NCBI GenBank assembly: GCA_964521625.1
Contig: CAZFSM010000001.1
Location: 186,001 to 250,000, forward strand
DNA from: UBA1444 sp964521625
GTDB lineage: Bacteria > Bacillota > Negativicutes > UBA1444
Reading direction: 5' to 3'
Length of the DNA stretch: 64,000 nucleotides
This document shows, one piece after another, positions 43,214-53,126 of this stretch. The notes under the pieces were generated by a model. That model made no database searches, was not told where the DNA came from, and saw only the letters and a list, made by a program, of their open reading frames with translations. The first letter of the stretch is position 1; each line of letters starts with the position of its first letter. The translations under genes and the position numbers were made by a program.

Positions 43214-44485
43214 ATGCGGTTCAGACTGCGAAATTGCTGGTTAATTGGCCTGGTTGGAATTTGGCTGGCGCTGTTGTTGGTGGTGAATGCTGTTGCGGTT
43301 GGCGCTGCCGCCGGACCTCAACCTGACCATATCACGCTTACCTGGCAGCAAAATCCTCAGACAACGCAAACGATTGCCTGGCGTACCGACAGTAGCGTTA
43401 CTGGCGGACAAGTGCGGTTGTCGCCAGCCTCGGTCAGGCAGACTGCACAATATCAGCTGATTCAGGCGGTGACAAAGTCGCTGTTGACTAATACCGGTGA
43501 AATGAACCTGCATTCGGTCAATCTGACCGGACTGAAACCGGGCAGCAGCTATTTATATCAAGTGGGCGACGGGACGAACTGGAGTGAGATTCAGCAATTC
43601 CGCACAGCCCCGCTGCTGACTGAACCGCTAAAATTTCTGATCATGGGGGATTCCCAGAGCATTGACTATGGTGTATGGCGCGCAACGCTGCAGCAAGCGT
43701 CGCAAAATAACCCCGATGCGGCATTTTTTGTCAGCATGGGCGATTTGGTCGATGTCGGGCAAGATTATGCCGAGTGGGAAGCATGGTTTGCGGCAACTGC
43801 CGGGGTGATGGAAATATTGCCGATCCTGCCGATTACCGGCAATCATGAGAGTTATACGCCAGAGCGGCGCTTTTCCCGCCCGGAGTATTTTACCGCCCAG
43901 TTTAGCCTGCCGCAAAACGGGCCGCCGGAGTTGGCCGGACAGGTTTACTCCCTGGACTATGGCGACGTGCATCTGGTGATGCTGGACAGTCAGGCTGGCG
44001 AACAGGCCCGGTTCCTGCCCGACATGCTGGAACAGCAGCGGCTTTGGCTGGAAGCTGATCTGGCGGCGACAACCAAGCGATGGAAGCTGGTATTCATGCA
44101 CCGGCCGATTTACGGTAATAAGCAAGAAGGCATTCAGGGAAATTTACGCCAAGTTTTTGAACCGGTATTCGACCGCCATCAGGTCGATGTCGTTTTCACC
44201 GCACATGACCATGTGTACGCCCGTTCCGGGCCATTTTACGGCGGCGAGCCAGCTGTGGAGCCGCAAGCGGGGACTCTGCATGTGGCGACAGGTCGTACCG
44301 GCACCAAGACCTATTCAACCGTAACCGCCAAACCGTGGAACAGCCGATTCATTAATCCAGCCAGCCAGCCGATGTTTCTGTCGGTGGCGGTGGACGGCGG
44401 AACATTGCGGGTCGGCGCCTTTGGTCAAAATGGTGAACTGCTGGATAGCTGGACGCTGACCAAGCCGCCGGTTATGCGAAACTGA
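43214..44485 (+). CDS. Secreted purple-acid-phosphatase-like metallophosphoesterase
   Basis: A protein of about 423 residues: signal peptide or N-terminal anchor (WLIGLVGIWLALLLVVNAVA), a fibronectin-like N-terminal domain (PDHITLTWQQNPQTTQTIAW) and a calcineurin-type phosphoesterase domain. Metal ligands are visible as GDSQ near residue 147, GDLVDVGQD near residue 178, GNHES near residue 215, HRPIY near residue 297 and AHDHVYAR near residue 330. The ATG at 43214 has GAGGAG 12 nt upstream; a TTG at 43211 is equally possible. It probably hydrolyses phosphoesters outside the cytoplasm. Confidence 0.87.
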   Translation: MRFRLRNCWLIGLVGIWLALLLVVNAVAVGAAAGPQPDHITLTWQQNPQTTQTIAWRTDSSVTGGQVRLSPASVRQTAQYQLIQAVTKSLLTNTGEMNLHSVNLTGLKPGSSYLYQVGDGTNWSEIQQFRTAPLLTEPLKFLIMGDSQSIDYGVWRATLQQASQNNPDAAFFVSMGDLVDVGQDYAEWEAWFAATAGVMEILPILPITGNHESYTPERRFSRPEYFTAQFSLPQNGPPELAGQVYSLDYGDVHLVMLDSQAGEQARFLPDMLEQQRLWLEADLAATTKRWKLVFMHRPIYGNKQEGIQGNLRQVFEPVFDRHQVDVVFTAHDHVYARSGPFYGGEPAVEPQAGTLHVATGRTGTKTYSTVTAKPWNSRFINPASQPMFLSVAVDGGTLRVGAFGQNGELLDSWTLTKPPVMRN

Positions 44486-44521
44486 ACACCTGGCAGACTG
44501 GCAAAGGGGTTGTAAAAATCG

Positions 44522-47098
44522 ATGGAATCGCGGAATCTGCAACACTATATGAAACAATTGCGGGACGACGATACGTTGTTCATTGTGGCGCTGGATACGA
44601 CCGGTCGGGTGACTTATGCCAATCGAAGAGTCGAACAGGTTTTCGGCAAACCGGATGAGGTGCTGGCAGGAATCTCCTGGCTGGCGCTGACTGTTGCGCC
44701 GGAGCAGCTGCCCTTGATGACGGAACGGTTCCAGGCGATCATGTCCGGTGACATTGAACCTTTTGCCCAAGTGGCGGATGTCGATGCCGTTAGTGCTACA
44801 GGACAACGTTTGAGGATTTTGTGGAGCAACCATCTGCTGCGCGATGCTGACGGCAATATTAGCGGCTCACTCAGTTTTGGCCAGGACATCACCGAACAGA
44901 AGCGTACGCAATTCCGCCTGGCGTTGCATCAGGACTTGTCGCGAATTCTCAGTGAAAGCGCTTCTTTTGCCGAGGCAGTCAACCGTTTTATCCAGACTGT
45001 GTGTGAACGCTTCGGTTGGGACTATGGCGAAGTCTGGATGTGTGACAATCTTACAAATACGATGGTCTGGCATTCCGGCTGGGGCAATGATCCGGTGCGG
45101 TTTGCTTCTTTCGAGGCACTAAGCAGTAAAATGACCTTTGCCAAGGGCGAAGGGATGCCCGGCCTCATTTGGGCCGAAGCCAAACCGACCTGGATCGAAG
45201 ATATTACGAAACATGTCCGCTTTGCCCGCCGTTATGCCGCAGTGGCGATCGGTCTGCATTCCGGCTTCGGGTTTCCGTTGTTTGTTGGCAATGAAGTGGT
45301 TGGCTCGCTGGTTTTTTTCAGCTGGCGAATCCAACCGCCGGACCCCGGGATGATCGCCCTATTTGACAGTGTTGGCATTCAACTGGGCAATTTTTTCCAG
45401 CGAAAAAAGGTTGAACAGCACTTGCAAATATGGGACGGCTTATTCCGCAACAGTGGCGAGGCGATGTTTGTCACTGATGCATCGCCAAAAATCCTGGCGG
45501 TCAATGATGCGTTCACCCGCCTGACCGGCTATCTGCATGAGGAAATCGTTGGCCAAAGCCCGGTGATCTTGAAATCCAGCAGGCATGAACCTAATTTTTA
45601 CGAAGAGTTTTGGGCTGCGCTGAATACAGTCGGGACTTGGCAGGGCGAAGTCTGGGACCGACGCAAAGATGGCAGCGAGTTCCCGATTGGTCTGACAATC
45701 ACCCGCATCAAAAATGATCAGGGAGAAACCACCCACTATATCGCAACCTTCGCCGACGTCAGTGAGCGCAAGGCGGCCGAAGAACGGATTCGTTACCTGG
45801 TGCACCATGATGCATTGACCGGCCTGCCGAACCGAACCTTGTTGACTGAACACCTGGATCGCTTCCTGGTGCGGGCCCGCCGGCAGAACAGGCAGGTCAT
45901 GGTGCTGTCGATCGACATTGACCGGTTCAAAGTAGTCAATGATTCACTGGGGCATGCGATGGGCGATTTGCTGCTGCAACAACTGGCTCAACGCCTGCAG
46001 GATTGTCTGGACGAAGGGGATGTGCTCAGCCGGCCCGGCGGCGATGAATTTGTCGTAATATTGCCCAGTGTTCAGGAAATCAGTGCAGCGCTGCCGCAAG
46101 TGGAAAAAATCGTCAATGGGATTCGCCAACCGCTGTATGTTGGGGAAATGGAGTTTAATCTGACTGCCAGCATCGGCATCAGTGTCTTTCCCGGCGACGG
46201 CAAAGATCGCGACGCGCTGATCAAAAATGCCGACGTGGCAATGAATTATGCCAAAGAGACCGGGCGCAACCAATATACATTCTTCACGGCGGAATTGAAT
46301 GCGATGGTGTCGGAGCGGCTGCGGATCGAGACTTTGCTGCGCAAGGCATTGGAGCGCAAGGAACTGTTGCTACATTTTCAGCCTCAGGTCGATTTGCGGA
46401 CCAACCGGGTGATTGGCATCGAAGCGCTGGTACGCTGGAATCAACCAGAGGAAGGGATGATTCCGCCAAATCGTTTTATTCCGGTGGCCGAGGAAAGCAG
46501 CCTGATCGTGCCGCTCGGCGACTGGATTCTGGTCGAAGCCTGCCGCCAATGGCAAAAAGTGGCTAAAGCCGGATTGCCGCCGGTTACGATGGCAGTCAAT
46601 ATCTCGGCCGTCCAGTTTTATGAAGCGACCTTTTTGGAAAAAGTATCGCGCCGAGTCAAACGCTATGGGATGGAAGCCTTTCTGGAGATTGAAGTCACCG
46701 AAGGCATCATGATGCGCAATGTGCCGGCGACTCTCGATATTATGCACAAACTGAAGGCGATTGGCTGCAAGCTGTCGATTGACGACTTTGGCACCGGCTA
46801 TTCCAGCCTGGGTTATCTCAGCCGATTCCCCCTGGACAAGCTAAAGATTGATCAGTCGTTTGTCCGGGCGATGTTGGCCTCGCAGACGAACATGGCGATT
46901 GTTGACACGATTATCCGACTGGCTGGCAACCTGAATCTGCGGGTTATTGCCGAAGGCGTGGAAACGGCGGCGGAACTCAACGCGCTGCGAGCCCGCCACT
47001 GCGACGAGGTGCAGGGGTATCATTTCGCCAGGCCGATGCCGATGGATGACCTGATTCGTTGGTGGCAGCAGTGGAATCAATGGAACCAGCCCGGTTGA
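44522..47098 (+). CDS. PAS-GAF-PAS-GGDEF-EAL cyclic-di-GMP signalling protein
   Basis: An 858-residue soluble protein: PAS (about 10-125), GAF (130-295), PAS/PAC (300-420), GGDEF (425-590) and EAL (600-850). The GGDEF signature is intact at 506-510 (SRPGGDEF). The EAL motif is seen in IGIEALVRWN (632-641), and the conserved DDFGTGYSSLGYLSRFP with its metal-ligand aspartates is present. A proline replaces the usual residue before GGDEF. It could have dual or mainly phosphodiesterase activity. It opens a three-gene run with the genes at 47104 and 48057. Confidence 0.92.
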   Translation: MESRNLQHYMKQLRDDDTLFIVALDTTGRVTYANRRVEQVFGKPDEVLAGISWLALTVAPEQLPLMTERFQAIMSGDIEPFAQVADVDAVSATGQRLRILWSNHLLRDADGNISGSLSFGQDITEQKRTQFRLALHQDLSRILSESASFAEAVNRFIQTVCERFGWDYGEVWMCDNLTNTMVWHSGWGNDPVRFASFEALSSKMTFAKGEGMPGLIWAEAKPTWIEDITKHVRFARRYAAVAIGLHSGFGFPLFVGNEVVGSLVFFSWRIQPPDPGMIALFDSVGIQLGNFFQRKKVEQHLQIWDGLFRNSGEAMFVTDASPKILAVNDAFTRLTGYLHEEIVGQSPVILKSSRHEPNFYEEFWAALNTVGTWQGEVWDRRKDGSEFPIGLTITRIKNDQGETTHYIATFADVSERKAAEERIRYLVHHDALTGLPNRTLLTEHLDRFLVRARRQNRQVMVLSIDIDRFKVVNDSLGHAMGDLLLQQLAQRLQDCLDEGDVLSRPGGDEFVVILPSVQEISAALPQVEKIVNGIRQPLYVGEMEFNLTASIGISVFPGDGKDRDALIKNADVAMNYAKETGRNQYTFFTAELNAMVSERLRIETLLRKALERKELLLHFQPQVDLRTNRVIGIEALVRWNQPEEGMIPPNRFIPVAEESSLIVPLGDWILVEACRQWQKVAKAGLPPVTMAVNISAVQFYEATFLEKVSRRVKRYGMEAFLEIEVTEGIMMRNVPATLDIMHKLKAIGCKLSIDDFGTGYSSLGYLSRFPLDKLKIDQSFVRAMLASQTNMAIVDTIIRLAGNLNLRVIAEGVETAAELNALRARHCDEVQGYHFARPMPMDDLIRWWQQWNQWNQPG

Positions 47099-47103
47099 GC
47101 AAT

Positions 47104-48057
47104 ATGTTTGTTTATCTTGATATTGTGGCCGATTTTGTTTGCCAACAGTGCGGCGTCTGCTGCAACAACGACTGGCTGGTGACTGTCGATGAAGCCGGAT
47201 TTTGGCGCAATCGGCAGTTGTTTCAGCAGGCAGGGCAGAGTGACGAATTTGTCGCAACTTTCCTTCCACTGGGCAGTGCGGCGGAACTGGGCGAATACGC
47301 CCGGGTTGCCAAGCGGCCGGCTGGTGGCTGCTGGTTTCTCACGGCGGAGAATCTATGCCGGCTTCAGCAGGTGGCGGGACATCAGCATCTGGACTCGGTT
47401 TGCCAGTGGTTCCCCCGCTATCCGATGGATACGGAACGCGGCATCGAACTGTCGCTCAGCTTCAGTTGTCCAGCGGCGGTCAAACTGGCTTTGCGCGAAG
47501 CGCCGCTGCGGATTGTGCGCGCGGAAACCTCGCCAATATCAATGCTGCCGGTTGATTTTGTCCGCCATGTCTATCCAGGACAACAAAAGCCGCAAAGCGT
47601 CCTGCGCTACTATTTTGAACTAGAAGGCCATCTGATTGATCTGCTGCAGGCGCGGCAGTTACCTTTGACTGCGCGGCTGGAATTGGTCCAGAGTAGCTTG
47701 CGCCAGATCGATACATGGCAGGCCCCAGCGGAGTTTGGCCAGTTGTTGAACCGGTTGTTTCAGGCCAACTACGATGAACTGGATGCTGCGGCGGACAGGC
47801 AGGACCCGGTGCAGGAAGGTCCAGCCAGCTGGCTGGCAGAGAACTACTTCGCGAATTTCCTGTTTCGCAAAAATCTCTATGTACGTGGCATTGCTGATTT
47901 TTTGGACCAACTGGACCGTCTGGCGCAAAAGATCATCCCCTGTATGGAACGGTCTATCGGCACTAACGACACGGCCGACCTGGAACAACTGATTGTGGCG
48001 CAGGAACTGGCCTGGAACCACAACAGCCGCAGCCGTCAGTCGGAAAGGAGCGTTTGA
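47104..48057 (+). CDS. FliB/YkgJ-like cysteine-cluster protein
   Basis: A 317-residue protein whose N-terminus carries FVCQQCGVCCNND, a CxxCxxCC metal- or iron-sulfur-binding motif shared by YkgJ and by FliB-type flagellin lysine N-methylases. Further cysteines lie in GGCWF, LCRL and SFSCPAA, and the late ENYFANFLFRKNLY resembles the FliB C-terminus. It is shorter than typical FliB. Its gene starts 5 nt after the EAL gene and its stop overlaps the next start (TGATG), so the three genes are translationally linked. Function as a methylase is possible, not proven. Confidence 0.65.
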   Translation: MFVYLDIVADFVCQQCGVCCNNDWLVTVDEAGFWRNRQLFQQAGQSDEFVATFLPLGSAAELGEYARVAKRPAGGCWFLTAENLCRLQQVAGHQHLDSVCQWFPRYPMDTERGIELSLSFSCPAAVKLALREAPLRIVRAETSPISMLPVDFVRHVYPGQQKPQSVLRYYFELEGHLIDLLQARQLPLTARLELVQSSLRQIDTWQAPAEFGQLLNRLFQANYDELDAAADRQDPVQEGPASWLAENYFANFLFRKNLYVRGIADFLDQLDRLAQKIIPCMERSIGTNDTADLEQLIVAQELAWNHNSRSRQSERSV

Positions 48058-49274
48058 TGAATGGACTGGAGCTAAATTTGCTGACCAATCAGTCACAGCA
48101 CCCGCAGTACCTGATTCGGTTGTCAGATGGAGTAATCGAGGAGGCGAACGATGCATTTTTGCATTTGTTCGGTTATCAACGAGACCATCTCGGATTACTG
48201 CAGGAGGAGCAGTTGTTCGAGAAACCCTTTCTGCTTGCGACCGGAGTAGAGGCTGATCACTGGGTGCGTTGTCAACCTAAGACCGGTCCCGGTTTCATGA
48301 TGGAGAAAGTGCCGCTGGAACTGCATTGCGGCGGCAACCTGTACTCTGTAGTGACTTTAAGGGATACTACGATGCAGGAAAAAATGTTGAATCGGTTGCG
48401 CCTGTCGGAACAGATCTTTGCCACGGCGCTTGACGGCATCATCGTCACTGATAACCAGGGAATCATCCAGTATGTGAATCCCGCATTTATCCAGATTACC
48501 GGCTATGCGGCGGATGAACTGTTCGGCATGTCGCCGCGGATTCTCAAATCCGGTCGGCATGACATTTTTTTTTATCAACAGATGTGGGATAAACTGGCTA
48601 ATGAAGGGCGATGGAACGGCGAGGTATGGAACCGGCGCAAGAATGGTGAAATATACCCGGAATGGCTGGCGATTTCGTCGATTCGCGATCCGCAGGGCAA
48701 TATCCTGATGTATACAGCAATGTTCCGCGATTTGAGCGAGCGTTACCTCTATGAACAGAAAATCAAACACCAGGCGCTGCATGACCAGTTGACCGGCCTG
48801 CCCAACCGGCGGTTTTTTCATGACAAGATATCATTTGCCATCGCTGGAGCACGCCAAATGATGCGGAGCTTTGCGCTGATTTATCTGGATCTCGATGGCT
48901 TTAAGCTGGTGAACGATAATCTGGGGCATGAAGCCGGTGATCAGGTGTTGCGGGTGACCGCTGAGCGTTTGTTGCATTGCGTGGGAGCCAAGGGCGACTG
49001 TTTCCGTATGGGTGGTGATGAGTTCGCTGTGTTGTTGCAAGGTGCTGACGATGACTTGATGGAGCTAGCGCAAGCCATTGCCGGCCGCATTTTGGACGAT
49101 GTTCGTCAACCGATTGGTTTTGACGCTCAGACGACGGTAGTGGGAACCAGCATCGGCATCGCCGTCTTTCCTCTTGACGGACAGGATGCAGAAAGCATCC
49201 AGATGACGGCGGACAGCCGGATGTATGCAGCAAAACGCAGCGGGCGCAACCAGATTGTAAGTAAGGGTGAATAG
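48057..49274 (+). CDS. PAS-PAS-GGDEF diguanylate cyclase
   Basis: A protein of about 405 residues: an N-terminal PAS-like segment (1-105), a typical PAS/PAC (QIFATALDGIIVTDNQGIIQ near residue 120) and a GGDEF domain from about residue 235. The signature MGGDEFAVLL is intact near residue 325, but the RxxD inhibitory site is not evident (KGDCFRMGGDEF precedes it). It probably makes c-di-GMP. AAAGGAG lies 6 nt before the ATG. Confidence 0.9.
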   Translation: MNGLELNLLTNQSQHPQYLIRLSDGVIEEANDAFLHLFGYQRDHLGLLQEEQLFEKPFLLATGVEADHWVRCQPKTGPGFMMEKVPLELHCGGNLYSVVTLRDTTMQEKMLNRLRLSEQIFATALDGIIVTDNQGIIQYVNPAFIQITGYAADELFGMSPRILKSGRHDIFFYQQMWDKLANEGRWNGEVWNRRKNGEIYPEWLAISSIRDPQGNILMYTAMFRDLSERYLYEQKIKHQALHDQLTGLPNRRFFHDKISFAIAGARQMMRSFALIYLDLDGFKLVNDNLGHEAGDQVLRVTAERLLHCVGAKGDCFRMGGDEFAVLLQGADDDLMELAQAIAGRILDDVRQPIGFDAQTTVVGTSIGIAVFPLDGQDAESIQMTADSRMYAAKRSGRNQIVSKGE

Positions 49275-49311
49275 CTTTTTGCCAAGTGAATAATAGGGAG
49301 AGTGACTTAAA

Positions 49312-50148
49312 ATGAGTGGAGTATTATCTGGAAAAGTAGCAGTGGTAACTGGTGGCGGCGGGGTGCTCGGCAGCGCGTTTGCCAAGGAACTGGCCCGGGC
49401 CGGGGCAAAAGTGGCGATTATGAACCGGACGGTGGAAAAGGCGCAGGCGGTGGTGGACGCGATCCAGGCAGCCGGCGGAATTGCACTGGCCGTACCCTGC
49501 GATGTATTGGACAAAGCGGCGGTGGAAAAAGCCGCTTTTGTGGTCGCGGAGAAACTGGGACCATGCGATATCCTGATCAACGCAGCTGGAGGTAATCATC
49601 CATCTGCAGTCTCGGCTAAGGAAATTTACCAACCGACCGATGAAAATCCGCTGCAGGGAACCTTCTTCGATATGAAAGTAGAAGGTTTCAACTCTGTGTT
49701 CCAACTGAATTTCATGGGAACATTCATTCCGACCCAGGTATTTGCGGAGCAGATGCTCGGTCGGCCAGGCGCCACCGTAATCAATATTTCTTCGATGAGC
49801 GCCTATCATCCGCTGACCAAGGTTGGCGCCTACAGCGCCGCCAAAGCAGCCGTAAACAATTTCACCGAATGGCTGGCGATTCACCTGGCGGATGCCGGTA
49901 TCCGCGTCAATGCGATCGCGCCGGGATTTTTCCTCACCGAACAGAACCGCACCCTGCTGACGAACCCGGACGGATCCTTCACGCCCCGGGCAGCCAAAAT
50001 CGTTGCCCACACGCCGATGCGGCGGTTTGGTCGACCGGAGGAATTGCTGGGAACGCTGATCTGGTTGGCGGACGAAAAAGCGTCCGGCTTTATCAGCGGC
50101 ATCGTGGTACCGGTCGACGGTGGCTTCAACGCTTACGCGGGAGTGTAG
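49312..50148 (+). CDS. SDR family oxidoreductase (D-mannonate/fructuronate-type)
   Basis: A 278-residue short-chain dehydrogenase. The NAD motif is VVTGGGGVLGSAFAKELARA near residue 10, the segment LINAAGGNHPSA near residue 90 and the catalytic YSAAKAA near residue 165. The AGGNHP segment and the long loop after it match the Bacillus UxuB/YjmF type of D-mannonate oxidoreductase. No other hexuronate genes are near, so the substrate is uncertain. Confidence 0.82.
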   Translation: MSGVLSGKVAVVTGGGGVLGSAFAKELARAGAKVAIMNRTVEKAQAVVDAIQAAGGIALAVPCDVLDKAAVEKAAFVVAEKLGPCDILINAAGGNHPSAVSAKEIYQPTDENPLQGTFFDMKVEGFNSVFQLNFMGTFIPTQVFAEQMLGRPGATVINISSMSAYHPLTKVGAYSAAKAAVNNFTEWLAIHLADAGIRVNAIAPGFFLTEQNRTLLTNPDGSFTPRAAKIVAHTPMRRFGRPEELLGTLIWLADEKASGFISGIVVPVDGGFNAYAGV

Positions 50149-50174
50149 CAAAAGTAGTCAATGTGAAACAAAAC

Positions 50175-50202
50175 AAAAAAGCGGCTTAATTGCCGCGTTT
50201 TT
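50175..50202. terminator. Bidirectional terminator
   Basis: GCGGC (50181-50185) and GCCGC (50192-50196) form a short stem flanked by A6 before and T5 after, so that it works on both strands. It lies between the convergent SDR and GGDEF/HD-GYP genes. Confidence 0.8.
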
Positions 50203-50203
50203 G

Positions 50204-51853
50204 TTATCTGGCGCTGTTGAAATGCGAGCAACATTCGGAAACGGGTTCTTTGCGGTGCATCATTTCGAGGAACAGCTGGGTCAGAGCAGGGTCGAACTGA
50301 CTGCCTGCGCATCGTTCCAGTTCTTCTAGCGCGGATAAGTGCGGTATTCCTTTACGATATGGTCGGTCGCTTATCATTGCGTCATAGCTGTCGACAATTG
50401 CCAGCAAACGGCATTCGAACGGGATGCCCGGGCCTGCCAGGCCCAAGGGATACCCCAGCCCATTCCAGTGTTCATGGTGCTTTAAGATCCAGTTTGCAAT
50501 TGGCCGCAATTCGTGCGAAGCATGGGCGATCCGGTAGCCGATTTCAGTATGTTTTTTCAGTGTTTGCCATTCTTCAGCGCTTAGTGCGCCAGGCTTTAGC
50601 AGGATGTGGTCCGGAATGCCAACTTTGCCGATATCGTGGAATCGGGCGAATAACCGAAGATCAGCGAGGCTGGAGCCAGCCATGCCGGCGAGCTGCGCCA
50701 GTTCGCAAAGCAACAACTCCAGTCGTTCGCTGTGTTCACCAGTGTCGGAATCGCGGGCAGACAGCATTTGTTTGACTGTTTGCATGATTGTCCAATTGTC
50801 GTTAGCGTGGTGTAACAATTTTTCCCGATACATTTTCCCTTCGGCATCTTTCAGCAAGTCGCGCATTACCAGATTTTGACCGAGCGCAAAACCGAAAGAA
50901 AGATGAAGGGGGATTTCTATTTCGCGGCATTGCCGATTGGCTGTTTTCAATGCCTGCTCGACTTTAGCGTAGAGCGATTCGAGGGTATCACGTTGCACCT
51001 GTTGCAGCAAGATTACAAATTCATCGCCGCCGATCCGAAAAATTGGTTCGGTAGTCTCGAACGCAGACTTTAGGATGTCCACAGCGCGAACCAACAGGCG
51101 GTCGCCTTGCTCGTGACCCAGAGTGTCATTGACGAACTTCAGTCCATCAACATCAAAAAAGAAGACGCCGATTTGTTGGTTTTGGCCCTGTTCCAACCGC
51201 AGCAATTCTTCTTCAAAATAGGCCCGGTTGAAGGTGTTGGTCAATTTATCGTGGTAGCTTAAATAGCGCATATGAGTTTGCGCTTGCTGACTTTCTTGCA
51301 GAAAAAAATTGGCCCGTTGATACTCTTCCTGATAGTAGCCGAAAATTTTACTAAACACGGTGCTGCTGGCAATAATCGTCAAGCTCAGCGACAGGCCGAG
51401 GTCCCAATAGCGCGCGGCTGAATGCAGCGGGAGTTGTATTGCCTGGGGATGCAGATATTCCCAATAAATCAGGCCATTGCTCAGCAACAGCAGCAGCAAG
51501 ATTGTCAGGTTTCTTCTTCCACCGTCCAATAAGATGGAGATCATGGGGACAAATAGAACAATATAGAGCGGCGCTCGGCTTAAACTCCCGCCTGCGTTCA
51601 CCCAACCGACAGGAACGATCAGCATGGTCAGGAGCAGGGCGGCAAAAATCGGCACGTTGTAATGACGACGAAAGCGGGATAGATAATAGCAACCAGCAAG
51701 AAAGGACCCCGATAAAAAGGTAGGAATAATTGCGATTAAGGGCAAAGCCAGCATATGATTGGCGCCGGCGCCAAGAAAAGACAGCAGCACGCCAAGAAAC
51801 AAGATGCTGTTTAGTAGCCGGTGTCGAACCGAAAAGGTTGTTTTGTCGCCCAT
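50204..51853 (-). CDS. Membrane-anchored GGDEF-HD-GYP cyclic-di-GMP signalling protein
   Basis: A protein of about 549 residues with about six N-terminal hydrophobic segments (15-180), a GGDEF domain (signature FRIGGDEFVILL near residue 280) and an HD-GYP domain (ARFHDIGKVGIPD near residue 415, GLGYPLGLAG near residue 475). Its last 350 residues are close to those of the 39169-41658 product, including the ending ELERCAGSQFDPALT, so the two share ancestry of the catalytic half. The start MGDKTTF is preferred; an ATG at 51880 is possible but has no well-spaced ribosome site. Confidence 0.9.
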   Translation of the reverse strand: MGDKTTFSVRHRLLNSILFLGVLLSFLGAGANHMLALPLIAIIPTFLSGSFLAGCYYLSRFRRHYNVPIFAALLLTMLIVPVGWVNAGGSLSRAPLYIVLFVPMISILLDGGRRNLTILLLLLLSNGLIYWEYLHPQAIQLPLHSAARYWDLGLSLSLTIIASSTVFSKIFGYYQEEYQRANFFLQESQQAQTHMRYLSYHDKLTNTFNRAYFEEELLRLEQGQNQQIGVFFFDVDGLKFVNDTLGHEQGDRLLVRAVDILKSAFETTEPIFRIGGDEFVILLQQVQRDTLESLYAKVEQALKTANRQCREIEIPLHLSFGFALGQNLVMRDLLKDAEGKMYREKLLHHANDNWTIMQTVKQMLSARDSDTGEHSERLELLLCELAQLAGMAGSSLADLRLFARFHDIGKVGIPDHILLKPGALSAEEWQTLKKHTEIGYRIAHASHELRPIANWILKHHEHWNGLGYPLGLAGPGIPFECRLLAIVDSYDAMISDRPYRKGIPHLSALEELERCAGSQFDPALTQLFLEMMHRKEPVSECCSHFNSAR

Positions 51854-51959
51854 AATTTTCTCTACGAGAATAATGATCATCCTTTCGGGTGAAAGCTAAA
51901 GTTCCCCCCATTTGTATTGTATATTTGTCGTCAATGTAAGGTTTTAAGCGGTGATGAGG

Positions 51960-53126
51960 TCAGTTGTTCTTAAGCACGATATTGTTGTCTTTGCCATAAA
52001 TCGCAAATATTATCGTGCCAATGGCGCCGCAGGCAAAAGCGGTGAAAAAATTGGTTTCCGGCGAGATATTCCACAAAAAAGCGCTGCTAAAGGCTGCCAT
52101 CGAAACGACGAGATCGCGCAGCAAATAATAAACGCCGAAAGTACCGGCCTTTGCATTTGGAGGCGCCAGGTCCATGATCAACGCCTTGCGGGTCGGTTCA
52201 CCAAACTCCTTCATGCCGCGGATCAGAAAGGCGACAATCAGCACGGGGAAGGAGCGGGAATAGTACAATACTACCGGGAAAATGGTGAAAAAGACGAAAG
52301 TCGCCAGTACAAATGGTTTTTTCCCCATTTTGTCGGCCCAGAACGCAACCGGCAAGTAAATCAAAGTGGCCGTGATCATTTCAATCATGGTAAGCAGGCC
52401 GAATTCGACCGGTGTGAAGCCCAGATTTTGTACGATCCAGATGACGACGAACGCATAAGGGATCTGCTCGGCAAACCGGATTAGAATATCCGAAAACAGC
52501 AAATTGCGTAAGGCAGGATTGAGATTTTTAAAGTGACCGAGCAGATTGCTGTTTTCGGCGGATTTGGCAGGCTCTTTCATCAACCGCCACTGGACCGCCA
52601 ATGAGGCAGCGCACAGCAAAAAAGCAACGACAAAGGCGATTTTTACGCCGTCAGTCATGCCATAGACACCAATGATCAGACCACCGATGACTGGCGCGAT
52701 GGCCATGGGAATCCGCCGGACCAGCGAGTGAATCGAAATTCCCAGGGTTTGCCGACCAGGCATAACCTGGTTGATCAGGCTCATAATCGCTGGCATCGAG
52801 ACGGCGCTCCAGGCGAAGAATAATACTGAACCAAGCATGACTGCCTGCCAGGTGGGACTAAGGATGACGATCAGGTATCCGGTCATGGCTATGCCGGTAA
52901 AAACAAGCAAAGCTTTCTTGTAGCCGATTTTATCGCTGAGATGACCGCCAGGCAACGAATATAACGCGCCAAGCAGATTCTGCAGGGCGTTGAAAGCGCC
53001 GACTACATAGATGGAGCCTCCCAGGGAGGTAATGTAGAGGGGGATGAAACGCTCCGCCATGCGCTCGCCAAAACCGATCAGCACAACCATCATTATCATG
53101 GACAGGAGGGACATGTTCAGTTTCAT
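51960..53126 (-). CDS. MFS transporter
   Basis: A 388-residue major facilitator protein with about 12 helices. The loop 2-3 motif GGHLSDKIGYKKAL near residue 60 and its second-half copy FWADKMGKKPF near residue 262 are typical. The substrate is not identifiable. Confidence 0.87.
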   Translation of the reverse strand: MKLNMSLLSMIMMVVLIGFGERMAERFIPLYITSLGGSIYVVGAFNALQNLLGALYSLPGGHLSDKIGYKKALLVFTGIAMTGYLIVILSPTWQAVMLGSVLFFAWSAVSMPAIMSLINQVMPGRQTLGISIHSLVRRIPMAIAPVIGGLIIGVYGMTDGVKIAFVVAFLLCAASLAVQWRLMKEPAKSAENSNLLGHFKNLNPALRNLLFSDILIRFAEQIPYAFVVIWIVQNLGFTPVEFGLLTMIEMITATLIYLPVAFWADKMGKKPFVLATFVFFTIFPVVLYYSRSFPVLIVAFLIRGMKEFGEPTRKALIMDLAPPNAKAGTFGVYYLLRDLVVSMAAFSSAFLWNISPETNFFTAFACGAIGTIIFAIYGKDNNIVLKNN

